Source of the DNA: Diadema setosum
Taxonomy: Eukaryota; Echinodermata; Echinoidea; Diadematoida; Diadematidae
Direction: 5' to 3'
NCBI RefSeq assembly: GCF_964275005.1
Contig: NC_092700.1
Location: forward strand, 16,710,617-16,774,616
Length of the DNA: 64,000 nt
The position numbers were made by a program, and so were the translations under genes. The notes below the pieces were generated by a model, which saw only the letters and a program-made list of their open reading frames with translations, searched no databases and had not been told where the DNA came from. Of the stretch, positions 1 to 12,048 are shown one piece after another. Position 1 is the first letter of the stretch; the number at the start of each line of letters is the position of its first letter.

Positions 1-480
1 CGACATGGCCGAAAGCTGGAACACAAAATAAAGAAAATAGGAAGAAGAAGATATGTCTCCCGTGGAATACACACTGTCTTACGCCTATATAATGTATATT
101 CAGAATTCACAATTTCTAGTTAAACATGGCGGACATTTTGAGTTTCCGGTTTACAACGTGATATTATTATTAGTTTTTTGTTGTTGTTGCTGCTGCTGTT
201 ATCGTTGTTAGTAGGAACCCTGTGAATTTCTTTGGAGAATGACGTAACGCATAGGAGGCATGTAAACCATGGGGACACTTAGTTGATTTTGTGTATTCAT
301 ATGTTATGTTCATAACGTTCATTGTAACTGTCTTTGAAACAAGACGTGATGTGCCATGTGTTTTCATTACTGTACAATAATGTCAATGGAAACAAAATTT
401 CTATCAGTGTCTTATCATAGATCAATGAAGAAGAGTCTGAATGAATCCGAATCTGAACTTGATAGGCAAGAGTCATATTA
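1..480. other. Gene-free stretch
   Basis: No coding, RNA or repeat structure could be supported here. It is AT-rich DNA with short open frames that show no family resemblance. Confidence 0.4.
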
Positions 481-1010
481 TACAGTCACACCTGCCGTAG
501 CGACCACCTGTCTTTAGCAACCACCTGGAAAAGCCCTGTTAAAGACCATGTGTAAAGCGGCCACCCGTCTAAACGCGGCCAGCGGCCACAAATTTTGTTT
601 CCCTCGGTATATTTTTATATGTCTGTAGCGGCCACAGACCGGATGGAGCCGTAGCCGAGCCGATAATTCAGTGTGTTTTTATGCTTTGTAGCCGTGCCAG
701 TCATTCATTGGCAACTTTCAGTGATCGCCACCGCTGGATTTATCATTCATTCAGTCGTAGTAATACACTAGTGTTAAGTTTTCTTCCCGACTGTATACAC
801 ATGCTACTGTGCTACAATATTTGATAAACACCAGCATTGTTCAATACATGAAACACACGTGTGCATACACGTACATGTACATGTAAATACCTGTATACAA
901 CAATGATACATTTACATGTACATGTAAGCAATACACTCCATAGTTGGAGAGCATGTCTATAGCGGCCACCTCTTCTCATCCAGCGGTGACTGCACAAAAA
1001 CTTCAAAAAT
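481..1010. repeat. Degenerate AGCGGCCAC-motif repeat
   Basis: The motif AGC(G)GCCAC or AGCGACCACCTGTC recurs several times between about 490 and 640, and again near 960-970 next to CCAGCGGTGAC. This spacing looks like a decayed dispersed repeat rather than coding sequence. Its family was not recognised. Confidence 0.35.
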
Positions 1011-1259
1011 TCATAATTTTTGAACGAAGTCTGATTTTCCTCAAACTTTCAATGATGTGTTCTACTAATATTGCGACATTCTCTCAATCCTTATGATTAT
1101 AAAGGTGAACTTGTCCTTTAAGCAGTCATAAAATATGCACATACACGCACACACAAAAACAACTATACTGGTTTGATGTGAATTCCTCATATGAAATCTT
1201 ATAAGAATGAAATCATGTTAATGTCAGTATAATTATCTTAACTGTGGCGGATTTGCAAT

Positions 1260-2640
1260 GATTCTGGTAAATAGTTCAGTAAAAGAGATTTAATTAGGTG
1301 ATCAGAGTATCCTCTCGGATCACCTTCTGTATCTGTACGGATTCTTTCTTCTTTCTCCTCAACAGTTGTGCAGAGGTTAGCTCAGAAAGTCCTCTGCCTA
1401 TCAATTTCAAACTCATACCATATATGTATCATGTCCCAAAGACGACAATTCTAGTAAAATCATAGTGATCAGTCGACCGTGACGTCACTATGACGTCATT
1501 ATATGAAAACACATTTTCATTCATATCTCATTAACGGAATGGATTTTTTCAATGAAATTTACGTCACCTATATTTCAAGCCAAGTGCATTCTACTCAATG
1601 TTCTCAAAATTCATATCTACCCTCAAAACGTGCGCGTACGCGCGCGTTGAAATATTTACATGCTCCAATCGAGCTCAACATTTTTCCGCACACGTTTCAG
1701 ACCATTTAGAGCATTTTTTGAAAAATTGAAAAAAATTGGACGGACGCGTACGCGCGCGCACATATACGCACGCACAGCTCATATCCATTAGAAATTTCCC
1801 GTTTTTTCACACGGATCGGATGTCTGAAATGTCAAGGAATATTTCTACCAAGTTTCAAGTCAATCTGACACATATTGACGTCACACGGGCCCGTCAAAGT
1901 TGAAATTCCGCGCGCGCGTCAATGGTGATATACAGTGCAACTATGCCAAAAAACCGCCAATTTTAAATCCGATTTTACTCATCAGGATGGACGATGACCC
2001 CCCATTTTCTTTACATATTCTGAAAGCAGATGAGTTGTACATGTCATTTCATGGGTTGGCGATGCTGGAAAAATGATTAAAAGATATCAAATTTCTTAAC
2101 AAAATAAAAAAGTAAATTTTCAAAATGACGTCATCAAATTTCAAGTTCACTCGAGCGTATCTCACTGGTCTTTTGCCGATTTTCACCCAGATTTCAGTAT
2201 GTTGTAGCTTATTAAATGCTCTTTCCTGAAATTATCACAAAATTTTGATTGAATGACGGCATCACCTCGTAAAAAAAAAAATTGACCAGTTTACGTGTTA
2301 TCTATATGGGAGTGCAGATTTTCTGGAAATGAAAATTGACATGACTATCTTTATCGAGCACTAGCTCACTTACCCTTCGGTGAATTTCTCCCAGATTTTA
2401 ATATGTTGTAGCTGATACTTTGCGCTATCGTGTATGTGCCCTTTGTTTTTTATGCTATGTTGGGATCACGTCAAAAAACTTGGTAGAAATTAAAGCTTAT
2501 ATCTTCGATGTATTGAGATATTTCTTTCTTTCTGCAACTTTCTTTGCAATAACTCAAGAAAAACAGCCCCTATCACCCCCATATTTTGCACATGATTAGT
2601 TCATGTCAAGTACATTATTTCATAAAATAATAACTACTTG
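1260..2640. other. Intergenic DNA with repeated TGACGTCA palindromes
   Basis: TGACGTCA or TGACGTCAC occurs near 1481, 1491, 1872 and 2126, among GCGCGTACGCGCGCG-type runs. A short hairpin (AGGTGATCAGAG...CTCGGATCACCT) lies near 1295-1325. TGACGTCA is the CRE/ATF site, but four copies spread over 650 bp in a repeat-like context may simply be part of a dispersed element. No gene is seen. Confidence 0.3.
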
Positions 2641-2650
2641 ATCGGACACC

Positions 2651-3085
2651 GTGCAACACAAAACCAACAAAAGTCGCACCTCTTGATTTTATGCGAGGCC
2701 TAAAAAAAAAAAAAAAAAAAGATGAAACGGGTAAGCAAAGTCAATCCCGACTTTTTCATATTTTCTAAAAGAGCTATTCTTATTCTACATTATCCCTAAG
2801 TTTGGGATCATAAAAAGATTGGGAAAGGATGTTTCAGCAATTTTTCTACAACTTTTTTTTTTTTTTTGGTAGATTAGTGCCATCAGGTATGTCTTAGAGG
2901 CAATTTTTTGCTTCTTAAAAACCCTTTACACATTTTTCCCTTTAATAACTTTTGAAATGATAAAAAATAAGCTACTGCTTTGAAAGTTGGTATCAGTCAC
3001 GGAAAGAATGTGCTAATAGAGAATGAGGAATTTCAGCTTAATTGGATAATTCCTTCCCTGTTGTTGCTGGGGAGATTTACAGCCT

Positions 3086-3128
<43 letters not shown>

Positions 3129-3375
3129 TCCCATTCATTGCACAGCTAGCACGGCTTGGGAAGATATATATTTTAGAGCCTTTTTTCTCAGTAAACACTT
3201 TTGCAGATTATGTGTTTCCTTTCTCATGTTTAGATAGGTTAGGCGAGTCCATTTTGAATTGAGTCATTGCGAGTTATACATGATTTTAAAGCTTAGAGTC
3301 TGGTCTCTCAGAATCTGGCCCTAACTAAAAACCCATGTCTGGCGACTTTTTGTTGGTTTTGTGATGCAGGGTCAC
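2651..3375 (+). repeat. Terminal-inverted-repeat element, copy A
   Basis: The two ends are inverted: CACAAAACCAACAAAAGTCGC on the left and GCGACTTTTTGTTGGTTTTGTG on the right. A reversed copy lies at 39727-40393 and an end fragment at 46270-46395, so this is a dispersed family of about 0.7 kb. It contains a (GT)n tract and no recognisable transposase, so it is non-autonomous. The superfamily is unknown because no clean target duplication was found. Confidence 0.6.
3091..3127. repeat. (GT)n microsatellite
   Basis: Uninterrupted GT dinucleotides over 37 bp. The open frames across it on both strands are artefacts of the repeat. Confidence 0.95.
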
Positions 3376-3702
3376 AAATAATGATTACAATCATGACAAT
3401 GCTCTCGTTTCTGTTGTCACATCCGGGACCAATAATTGCAGTAAAATTGTTAACCACAATGATAGCAAAGACCAAAATAGAGGAAGGAAGAATCTGGAAG
3501 ATAAGGAGGAAGAATAAGAACAGAAGGAAGAAAAGAATTTTGAGATATCATGAAGGCCTTTCCACCAATCTAAAATTTTGCCGCTGCCATCATACCAATT
3601 ATGCATGGCAGATCTGTCGAAAGCAAGATAATCGCACTTATGTGAAAAACTCAGCCAAGAGTATAATAATGACTATATTTTCAGCACATTCCCCCGATGG
3701 AT

Positions 3703-3711
3703 GTTTGACAC
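3703..3711 (+). repeat. Left target-site duplication
   Basis: GTTTGACAC, repeated exactly at 6983-6991, outside the inverted repeats of the 3712-6982 element. Confidence 0.8.
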
Positions 3712-6700
3712 GGGTTACGCCATTTCCTGACCCACTTCATCTGACACACTCTTTCTGACACACTTTTTTTGCCATTCATTTTGTACACGGGGCAGTTTTC
3801 ATGAGACGGCCTCTGTTATTGGCAACTGCGCTAATGAATATTCATCAGCCTTGCGATAATTTTTTCATAATGAGTCACTCGGTCTGATTCTGTGTCTGTG
3901 ATTGGCTTTTAGCTATTGACTTACGCGTGATATCGATCTCCTCAAGGGGGTCCATGACGATATCTGATTACCAGTGTGTGCGTGTGTGTGTTGAATTGCG
4001 TTTTAGTGCCAGTGAGTGTGGCATAACTTCTGCAGGTTTCCTGTCCATTTCTCTCTCTTTTTCTCTCTTTTGCTTTCGTATCATCTTATCTCTGTTATTC
4101 TTAGAGTACAATCGTACTACCACAAGTGTTTTCCCCCATTTTTTGAAGTGATTATCTCGTTTGCAACAATTTAGAGGTGAGTTTTTGTTCGAGCGTTTGT
4201 TGAGTTTTTTGATTGAACACGATGTAGATTATCTGCGTGTGTGCGAGAACATTCATGGTACCCACTCGTTTGTTTCCGTGTGCATTTTTACCGTACAGTG
4301 TCTTCATCGTTCGTCTTCCAAGCGGCGAGTTTTCACCCTAGTTTTCCTCAACGTAGTTTTTTACCTCATTTTTTTTTTTTTTTTTTTTTTTTTTTCGGTG
4401 CAAGATGTTCAGTGTATTTTTTCTACGGTAAAATGCCATCGTTGATGATCTCCGTGTATTCATTACTAGTTTTCCACCTCCGTTTCATTTTGTGTACAAC
4501 TAACATTGATCTAAAGTCTAACGTAGTTAGCTACAAAGTCTGCGATGTCTGTATGCTGATGTGTTTTTGTGAGCTGGGAGTGACTATGGTGGGAATGATA
4601 TTCAGGGTTTTGCTGTGGTTGAGATGATAGTGATGATGATCATAATGATTCTGGTGATGATATACGAACCCTTTTGATGATGCAATTTATTTCGTGTGAC
4701 CATGACGTTGATCATTGATGATGGCGAGAACGACACGAGTAGCCTAGCCTAGGCCAAGGACGAGAGTGACACTGTCCACGGGGGCCGTTGCTCGCTCATG
4801 CACAGGAGTGGTCTAGACCTAGAGACCTGCATTTAATCAGTTTTTTTTTTTTTTTTTTTTTTTTACCTTTTGGTTGTTCACTTGGGTTAGTGCTCCAAAA
4901 ATTCGTTTCTCTAAAGAAACTCAACCAAAAGCTTGACAATAAGGTTGCCTCAGGGCTATTCTTTAGTAAATATTAGATCTAAATGGCGATGCTAATTTAG
5001 TTTTCATTTTAAGAACTCGATTATATCCCATTTTCTTTGCTCATTTTTCAAATAATAAATTATTTAGAACTGTAAATTTACTTAAATTCTGATGTACTGC
5101 ATTCACCATTGTAAAAATCAATAAAAAAAGAGCCCGCTGAGCAGGTGTTTCATTCTATCCTTTTCTTTTCCTTCCTATCGTGTTGGTTTCCTTCCTGTCA
5201 CTTCCTTCTTTGACCCTGGACGGAAGAAAAAAAAAATCCCATCTTGCCATGTAAAGACAGAACACATACCATCATGAAATATTATGACATTAGAATAGTT
5301 TTAAAAGATTATGTAAGTCATCAAAATTCTTGTGTGTGAAAATAGATAATAAATAAAAGGTGATTTCTTACAAAGCAGTTCTTTCAAATGTCCAACAGCC
5401 TCAGAACAGCTTCGATAATGAAGCTAGTGAAATCTCAAAACTATCGTGGCAACAAGTGATATTGATAGGAAATTCTGACAAAAACTGTCACAACATTTGA
5501 TGTTTAAATTTGTCTAGTTTTATTGGATTAGGTCATGAAACTATAAATGCCACCGATAAAATCACAATCGCTCTCAATTTGAATAGAGGCAGTAGGGTAG
5601 GAATGACTCAGCAAACAGCTGATTATTTATGCGTCGTATCCATGGGCAACTGCGGGGTAACTGGAAGAAGACGCACGAAGTTTAGACTTGAGTCAAGAAC
5701 TATTATTTATTATCAATTTTTTCTTTGGATTTCAAAAAAAAGGTCAAAATATTTCATATTACGCTTCTTAAATGTATTATGAATATAGATATGAAGAATT
5801 TTTATCGTGATTTCATGAAGAATTAGAATTATTATGAATATATAAATACTAGACGGGCTGAACAATGAAGTCTAATTTTGCCCCAAGAATTTGCAGCCCA
5901 CCGTACGTGCTGGTGGTGCATTCCTAGCGTTCTTGCCGCACTCTCCCAGCCACGTGCAAGCATGCATGCAACAGTCACCAACAGTCACATAGAGTACATG
6001 TTTAGCTACTTCACCGATCTCACTCCTGATCTCTTGCAAAGAAAACCTTTACAAGTGTAGAAAATTCTCTCGAAACTAAGCCAGACATGAATTTGGAACA
6101 TACATTACAGTGTCAAGACCTTTTCAGTGGACTTTGTTTTCGCTATTTGTCTGTTTAGCTCTCGAATGTACGACTTCTTACGTCCGATTTGTTTTTTACC
6201 TCACCACGTGGTACTGTTTTTTCAGCCCCATGCTTCCTCCATATGCACACATGTTGTAAACACACACAAGCCACCGGCACCGCGATCGAAGTTTGAGCGA
6301 TAGCGATAACATGACCCTGTGTGGAGCAGACATGCGGATTTCAGCACAGATGAGTAGTTGAACGTATCACGATTGTAAAACAAATATTTTTCTATGTCTC
6401 TGCCAATTTGAATTAGGTTATCTAATCATAGATGGATTACGATTTTATTCTAAAATAGATTAGCTATGGCAAGAATTTGCTTACATGAGAGTTATTTGAT
6501 AACATTGCAAAATAAAACCCCCGTCATTGAATGGAATGTTCCAGAGCTATCGGGGGGGGGGGGGGTTGGGAGCATGAATACCCTTCGCGTGTAGATCGCG
6601 CCGTAGGGAAGATCGCGCCCAAGTTCACTGCCGACTTACTAGGCAGGCACGAAGATTACTAGTACACAGAGGCCCGTACGTGGATGGGTTAAGCAGCTGA

Positions 6701-6982
6701 AAAAACAAAAGGTACTGGAAGCCCACGTAGTAGCAAGGCCTACACGTGGATGAGGTTAGAAATTGCCGCGCGCCTCCAGCTCACCAGCTCCTGGCCGCCT
6801 CTTATTGGCCGGCCTTGAGCGCGACGTTCGACAAGCCATACCATAGTCTTGAATATTCATTAGCACAGTAGCCAATAACAGACGCCGTCGCATGAAAACT
6901 GCCCCGTGTACAAAGTGAATGGCAAAAAAAGTGTGTCAGAAAGAGTGTGTCGGATAAAGTGGGTCAGGAAATGGCGTAACCC
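3712..6982. mobile_element. Non-autonomous Mutator-like DNA transposon, 3.27 kb
   Basis: The terminal inverted repeats span 3712-3844 and 6850-6982 (133 bp, about 7 mismatches) and begin GGGTTACGCCATTTCC. They are flanked by a perfect 9-bp direct repeat GTTTGACAC at 3703-3711 and 6983-6991. Long inverted repeats with a 9-bp duplication are the hallmark of Mutator-like elements (MULEs). The interior holds poly-T tracts and short frames but nothing that resembles a MULE transposase, so it would depend on a partner elsewhere. Inverted-repeat identity near 95% suggests moderate age. The duplication length also permits other superfamilies, but MULE fits best. Confidence 0.8.
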
Positions 6983-6991
6983 GTTTGACAC
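6983..6991 (+). repeat. Right target-site duplication
   Basis: GTTTGACAC, the partner of 3703-3711. Confidence 0.8.
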
Positions 6992-7679
6992 GTTGTGGAG
7001 ATGCTGCCTCGACCTGACTTCTCACCTCCACAAAGGTAATATGCCGCAGACAACTAACAAAAATTCTGAGGTTGTGACATTTTGATGTTCAAGAAAATAC
7101 TTTTAACATTTAATGATATACAGAGATATCAGTGTTGTCAACATTTTTTATTCGTTTTTCAAAATGGTGTTTGAAGCAAGGATAACACAGTTACTGCATT
7201 TACTTGGTCAGTTTAATGTTCAGCAGATCTATAATCAAATCCTATCAGACTTTTCATATTTGATCTTTTCGAATTTTATGCTGTGGTTTCCCCACAGAAA
7301 AAAAAAGAGAATATCACCAAAGTAAGCCAACCGGAAAAAAAAAGAACCGTTCTTTACAGACATGATGTGAATTTGAGTATGAAGCTTTTTTTTCTTTTAT
7401 TTCGAAGTTGAGGAAACCTTAAACATTACATTTCACGCTGTTGCTCACTGTGAAAATAGCTGCATGCCAGGATTTCAGTCAAAGGTGTACTAAGTTAGTA
7501 TCGTTCACTGTGAACAAAGGCTACTTTATCAAATGATATGATGTGCGTGGGTTTTATTCGTTCCCTAACTATGTTTGCTGTTTCATGGGCGAACGACAAA
7601 GGGTTGAAAGTAACCAAACAGTAAACAAGAAGGGGTGCTCAACTGAGCATGTACTTGAAAAGATTGACGATGGAACTTG

Positions 7680-7850
7680 TATCGTAAATGACTTGTGATT
7701 CTCTTACATTTAGAACGTTTACCTATGTCCTCTGTAAAGTACATTTACACATATGCCAAGTGAAACGTTCAACTGGTCTCCATACAGGGCTTCGAATCGG
7801 GGACTTCATGTGTGTTACGCAGACGACATGCCACCTGAGCCAAGAAGCCG
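7680..7850 (-). repeat. tRNA-like SINE head (Pol III A and B boxes)
   Basis: On the minus strand TGGCTCAGGTGG matches an A box, and GATTCGAAGCCC about 37 bases later resembles a B box (GGTTCGANNCC). The T-arm does not fold properly, so this is not a working tRNA gene; a tRNA-derived SINE is the simplest reading. It supplies the stop codon that would end the neighbouring minus-strand open frame, which argues that the frame really ends upstream at a splice donor. Confidence 0.4.
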
Positions 7851-7898
7851 CCTCAAAATCGAAGTCAGATCCACAGAAGCCTGGCTCCCTGAACTAAC

Positions 7899-8126
7899 CT
7901 TCTTCGGCAAAAAGTCGGAGAGGGAGTCGAGGAGAAGCCGCTGACTGTTCAGCTCCACGTCGCCGATTGGATGGTAAGGCTTGTGGCTAGGCGTGTAAAA
8001 GCCGCAGGTAAGGAAGGTGGTGGTGACGCCGCTGGTTGTTCTCCCGCCACACACCTCGGCCGCGTTCTTCGATACGCATAGTGTCGGTTCGGCAGCGAAT
8101 TCGCTCGGCACTGTATGATGATGGTA
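7899..8126 (-). CDS. Candidate internal exon of an unrecognised minus-strand gene
   Basis: A strong acceptor (a long pyrimidine tract ending TTCACAG) precedes position 8126, and a plausible donor AAG|GTTAGT follows position 7899. Between them are exactly 76 open codons with phase 0 on both sides and a balanced composition (for example GGRTTSGVTTTF, FYTPSHKPYHPIGDVE and LLLDSLSDFLPKK). I do not recognise the family and propose no function. The open frame continues past the donor into a tRNA-like repeat, so that read-through is probably not used. The exon at 9266-9428 lies upstream on the same strand but ends in phase 1. A connecting exon with a phase change must therefore exist if both belong to one gene; direct joining gives only a short basic tail ending near 7987. 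Confidence 0.4.
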
Positions 8127-9265
8127 CTGTGAAGGAAAAAAAAAAAAAACGGGATACCGAAAGAGGTTGGTGTAATGCCTTGGGAACACCCAAATGTTTT
8201 TGTTCATTTCGATATGAGTTACTTTTTGCGATTTTTTTTTTTTTTTTTTTTTTTTTTTTGGAGTGCATGCATTTCCCATACGTTTCTACACTATACAATG
8301 CGTGTTTGGTTCGAAGCGTGCATTATTATTTCTGTGACCCTTTCGTGCAAGTTAGGCGCCTCTTTATCAGTTAATCTCGACGTCTTCTCAATAGAAACAT
8401 TACCATCATCGATTCTTCTTCATATAATCCAAAGAAATTTTTATATAATCTCTTTGGTATGTTCCTAGTCAATTTCGATGTCATTTTTCTAGGTTGCCTC
8501 AATGCTCGTCAGATGTGAAAATACGAAGTGGAAAAAATTGTAATTAAATTATGATTTTTAAAAATATAGGTGAGAATATGCTGGGGCCCTAGCACGAACG
8601 ATCGGCGTGCTCTAAAACGCACGGGAAGAGCATCCATATCACTGGGGAGCCCGGATCTACATGCCGTTTCTCCGGCTTTCAGAGCTAGGCGTCTACAGGA
8701 ATCAGATTAAGAGTCAAGTCAAACAAAACGCACGGTAAAAGTTTCATGAAAATCAGACAAATAGTGACAAGCTTTATGATTTTTTTTTTTAAAATTGAGA
8801 TTTGATAATGCCTTCATGAAATAAAGATTCTATTGCATGGTACATAGCACATACGCAAATTATAGCACTCCCACTAGATTACATAGAGCTATTGCTAACA
8901 TTTCATTTGTCAATAATAACCATCAACTATAATCCCCTCGTCTTTACAGAGCTATTGTCATTTTGATAAGCTCTATTTAACTTTGATATGACAGGTTAGG
9001 TGTATGTCGAAACGAGGTCACATGATGTTTGACGATTTTACAAAAATCCGAGGAAGCTAATATCGAAGTTTTTGATTTGTTGACAGCAATGGCTACTTTG
9101 ATTCTTACATCTCCCATAGTGATATAAGTTTGTAAATTGATAGCATTCTGCACTTCCAAAGAAAGCAAGTTCCGATTATGCTGCTAAAGTTAAGGTAGGA
9201 CATGAATGAAAATACAATGTAAAACGATAAAAGGAGAGGAAAGAAAATAAAGAGAAGAACGTTAC
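8127..9265 (-). other. Putative intron between two minus-strand exon candidates
   Basis: AT-rich DNA with a poly-T tract at 8232-8260 and no convincing exon. A GC-richer patch at 8580-8710 is open in one minus-strand frame but lacks a matching donor. Confidence 0.3.
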
Positions 9266-9428
9266 CTTTCGGAGTTTTGAAGTGTTCTCGAACAAACTTA
9301 GTCATCTCCATGCTCTGCGTGTTGTGATAATCTTCCTCCGACATCATGACAGTGTAGCCGCCGTGAGCGTTGGCCTGGGAACCAGGGAGCGGCCCGGTCC
9401 CGTGGGCAGCGGCAGTTACAGGCGCCAT
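9266..9428 (-). CDS. Candidate first coding exon of an unrecognised minus-strand gene
   Basis: The ATG at 9428 sits in a favourable context (AAAATGG) after an A-rich leader. The frame runs 54 codons plus one base to a consensus-like donor AAAG|GTAACG at 9266/9265. The peptide starts MAPVTAAAHGTGPL, continues GGYTVMMSEEDYHNTQ and ends FVREHFKTPK, with mixed charge and no low complexity. No signal peptide or membrane segment is seen inside the exon; the hydrophobic stretch after the donor (LLFIFFPLLL) is intronic read-through. It lies divergently from the transporter gene with about 2.4 kb between the two starts, so a shared control region is possible. The family is not recognised. Confidence 0.5.
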
Positions 9429-9680
9429 TTTTTTTTCTTCTCTCTTCCTCTAGCTATAGTCTTTTATCTTTCCCAATCTATGTTAGGATAATAGCAAGAA
9501 ATATCAAGGACTGGTACAGGATGAGGTTAGATGTCTCATTCGCTTTCGATCTCACTTGATATTCCCTACACTCACTCTAACATCTATGTACCCCATTTCG
9601 TGAGCTATTATGCCAAAGTTTGTGGACTAGGTTTATTATTGATTGCATGTTTTTTTTTTTTTTGTAATGACTTATCCATA

Positions 9681-9802
9681 AAATTATTGTTTTAAAGAAA
9701 TGGGTAGAAATAGAAACCAGAGTCTACAATTCAGTATACTGAATTGTAGACTCTGGTTTCTATTTCTACACATTTTTTTTTTTTTTGTTGGAACAATAAT
9801 TT
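9681..9802. repeat. Palindromic MITE
   Basis: A perfect 66-bp palindrome (arms 9704-9736 and 9737-9769, centred on CAGTATACTG) is extended by weaker pairing of AAATTATTGTTTT with AACAATAATTT at 9681 and 9802. There is no coding capacity. It lies upstream of the minus-strand exon candidate. Confidence 0.65.
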
Positions 9803-10689
9803 GTTTGTAGTGTAGTGTAGTGCACGTAGTGTTACGTGCACTAACACCCACGCGTGAACTTCAGATTCAACACTGCCAAATATTATCACATTATGAGGCC
9901 AGGTTTCAGACGATCTTTACGGTCTGACGGCCGTGTTAAATCGCGCCATTTATTCACTCAACTGAGTAATATCAAGGTGCAGCATAGTGCCATCCATAAC
10001 AATGCACATTACTACTTTTTGCTTGATCACAAAGTTCAATGATTGGTCATTGTAAAACGTATTTGAGGTGTTTTTGTGAATGTGAAATGAGTAGGACTCG
10101 ATGCATTATAGACGGATGGAATGAAAAGCTAAAAGTTTGCCCTCAAAGAAGTATAATATGATGTTCTTATTCATTTGCCTTTCGAGTAGCCGTCGAAGAT
10201 TTATCGAGGCGTCTTTGTTTCAAAATAATTTAAAACACACGAACAAACTACAACTCCATGTGTGTTCGAGCAGCGGTGAGATAAGGAAAGAACTAACATG
10301 ATTATAACAAGTTTCGGATACAACAAAGTAAAATTTAGGATCCAAAATTATCACCTAGTTCTCTTGCTTGCGTCGATTAGCACATCGTGTATGCCGAGTT
10401 TTGAAATTCTTCTATAAAACAGAACAAAAGAAGAGGAAACAGACCACCTGCTTTTCAGTGCCTATCATGACTACAATTTGTACTGCATGCATACAGAATT
10501 CTAGTCTGCGTGCTTCAATCGTCTCCCTTGTCAACGCAGCGCGTAAAACTTTGAAACGCGAATGTCGTCACAGTGCCATTTTCAGAGCGATGTCGTCACA
10601 GTACAAATGCGCGCACACTGTCAATCAGGGCTAACCCCCCCCCCCCCAAAAAAAAAAAAAAATGCATGGTGTATCTATAAACAGATACA

Positions 10690-11005
10690 TGGCAGATTAC
10701 ACTACAAACAGAATCAATCATAGTAAACCTGTTCGGGATTCCATTTTGCGCATGAGCTGAAAAAGGTAGTTTGTACAAAAAGGGCATGTTGTTTTGTAAA
10801 TTCTCCGAGATAAGCTTCTGTGGTGTAATTATTATTCAAGTATATAGCCCTTATAAATGGTGCTTGCCAGCATATCCACCTGACAGCAAAAGAGGTAAAT
10901 GTATTTGACAATATCAATAGAAAGGCATTGTCAATACATTCAGTGGAAAATAATGAAAGTGATACTTTCCCATCCACTTATTGATGGACCATTCTGGTCA
11001 CCTGG
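10690..11005 (-). repeat. Dispersed repeat, reversed copy of 60050-60350
   Basis: The minus strand matches the plus strand of 60050-60350 over many blocks, including GGTCACCTGG/CCAGGTGACC at the outer end, CAGGTGGAT near the middle and an AYL(S/G)EF-encoding stretch. Similarity is patchy and old. Both copies keep a partly open frame, which may be a relic of an element protein, but no family was recognised. Confidence 0.5.
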
Positions 11006-11855
11006 TTTACCCAATTTCATTCTTTGTTTTGAACATGATTAATGAATTCCACATAAAATGTTGCCGGGAAAGCTTATGCCTTATCTCACTCTGAAAACTC
11101 GTGAAGTGTCTAACTGAGAAAACAGAAAGGTCATCATTTTGTACCAGTGTGCACATGAGCTAACTTCGAACATGTCGAACTGGCTTATCATGGGTGAGAT
11201 CCAGACATTTCCCGCTGTGTTAGCGTTAGATTTAGGCGACAACTTGCATGAAGGCTTCATAATGTAATTTCTAGACAATCGTTTTGCCATGCCGTGCCAA
11301 CACAATCATGCATCTTAATTGTGCCTTTTATTCTCACAGAGACATGTTAATGATTTAAAGTTGTAACCCTATAATTCTATCAACTGTCCACTCACTTTAC
11401 ATCTGTCCATTATTTACCTTGTAATTATTCTCCTCCTTTCCATTTTAAGTATTAATCATGATCACAAGTAATTTTTGATACAATAACACCTAATGTATAA
11501 TCCAGTAAAACAGTTCTCAGAAAATAAGCAAATATTCATGGCTGAATGCTTTTATCTTTGTTATAAGAGTCGAGGGCATATTTGTTGTGTTCTCTTCCAG
11601 ATGTAAACCATTCTGAGGAGAATTGATCCACACAAAAGGGTCGGAAGAGATTCTGATACCTTGAAAGAGACACGGGATCACAGAAATCAAGCGGACCTGC
11701 CAAGAATACTTTGAGAGTGGGAGTACGTCGTAGAAGCTTTCGAATAATCCTACGTGTGGCTCGCGGATCTATGCAGTGGACGGGTACATTGGGTGTATTT
11801 CCTATACAGCGACGTATATCATCACGCGGTATGGACGTTATATAAAGGGTAAAGA

Positions 11856-12048
11856 ATGGCGGAGACAGAATCTACGGACAGATGGAGATACGTGGTGCTG
11901 GTGGCCAAATTTTCCATGCATTGCGTCATTCATGGTCTATTAAAGGCCTTTGGCGTGCTGGTTCCTTACCTCGTTCATAAACTGGACACAGACTATGGCA
12001 CTTTGGGATTCATATTCTCCATGGAGTTAACCGCCGCCTTCATGGGCT
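11856..12048 (+). CDS. MCT-like gene, exon 1
   Basis: Residues 1-64 plus one base: span 1 and most of span 2. The donor is GGGCT|GTAAGT. A possible acceptor (TTCTCTTCCAG) at about 11600 could begin this exon with 5' untranslated sequence. Confidence 0.85.

Noticed and set aside
2980-3237. Open frame with a poly-(Cys-Val) stretch
   Set aside because: It is the translation of the GT microsatellite at 3091-3127.
4161-4627. Overlapping frames with poly-Phe runs
   Set aside because: They cross a poly-T tract inside the Mutator-like element, with no family resemblance.
8580-8710. GC-rich patch as a connecting exon for the minus-strand candidate
   Set aside because: The frame compatible with the upstream exon hits a stop at once and no donor follows the open frame.
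11838-11848. TATATAAA-like box just before the transporter ATG
   Set aside because: It lies only about 10 bases upstream of the start codon, too close to act as a TATA box for this start.
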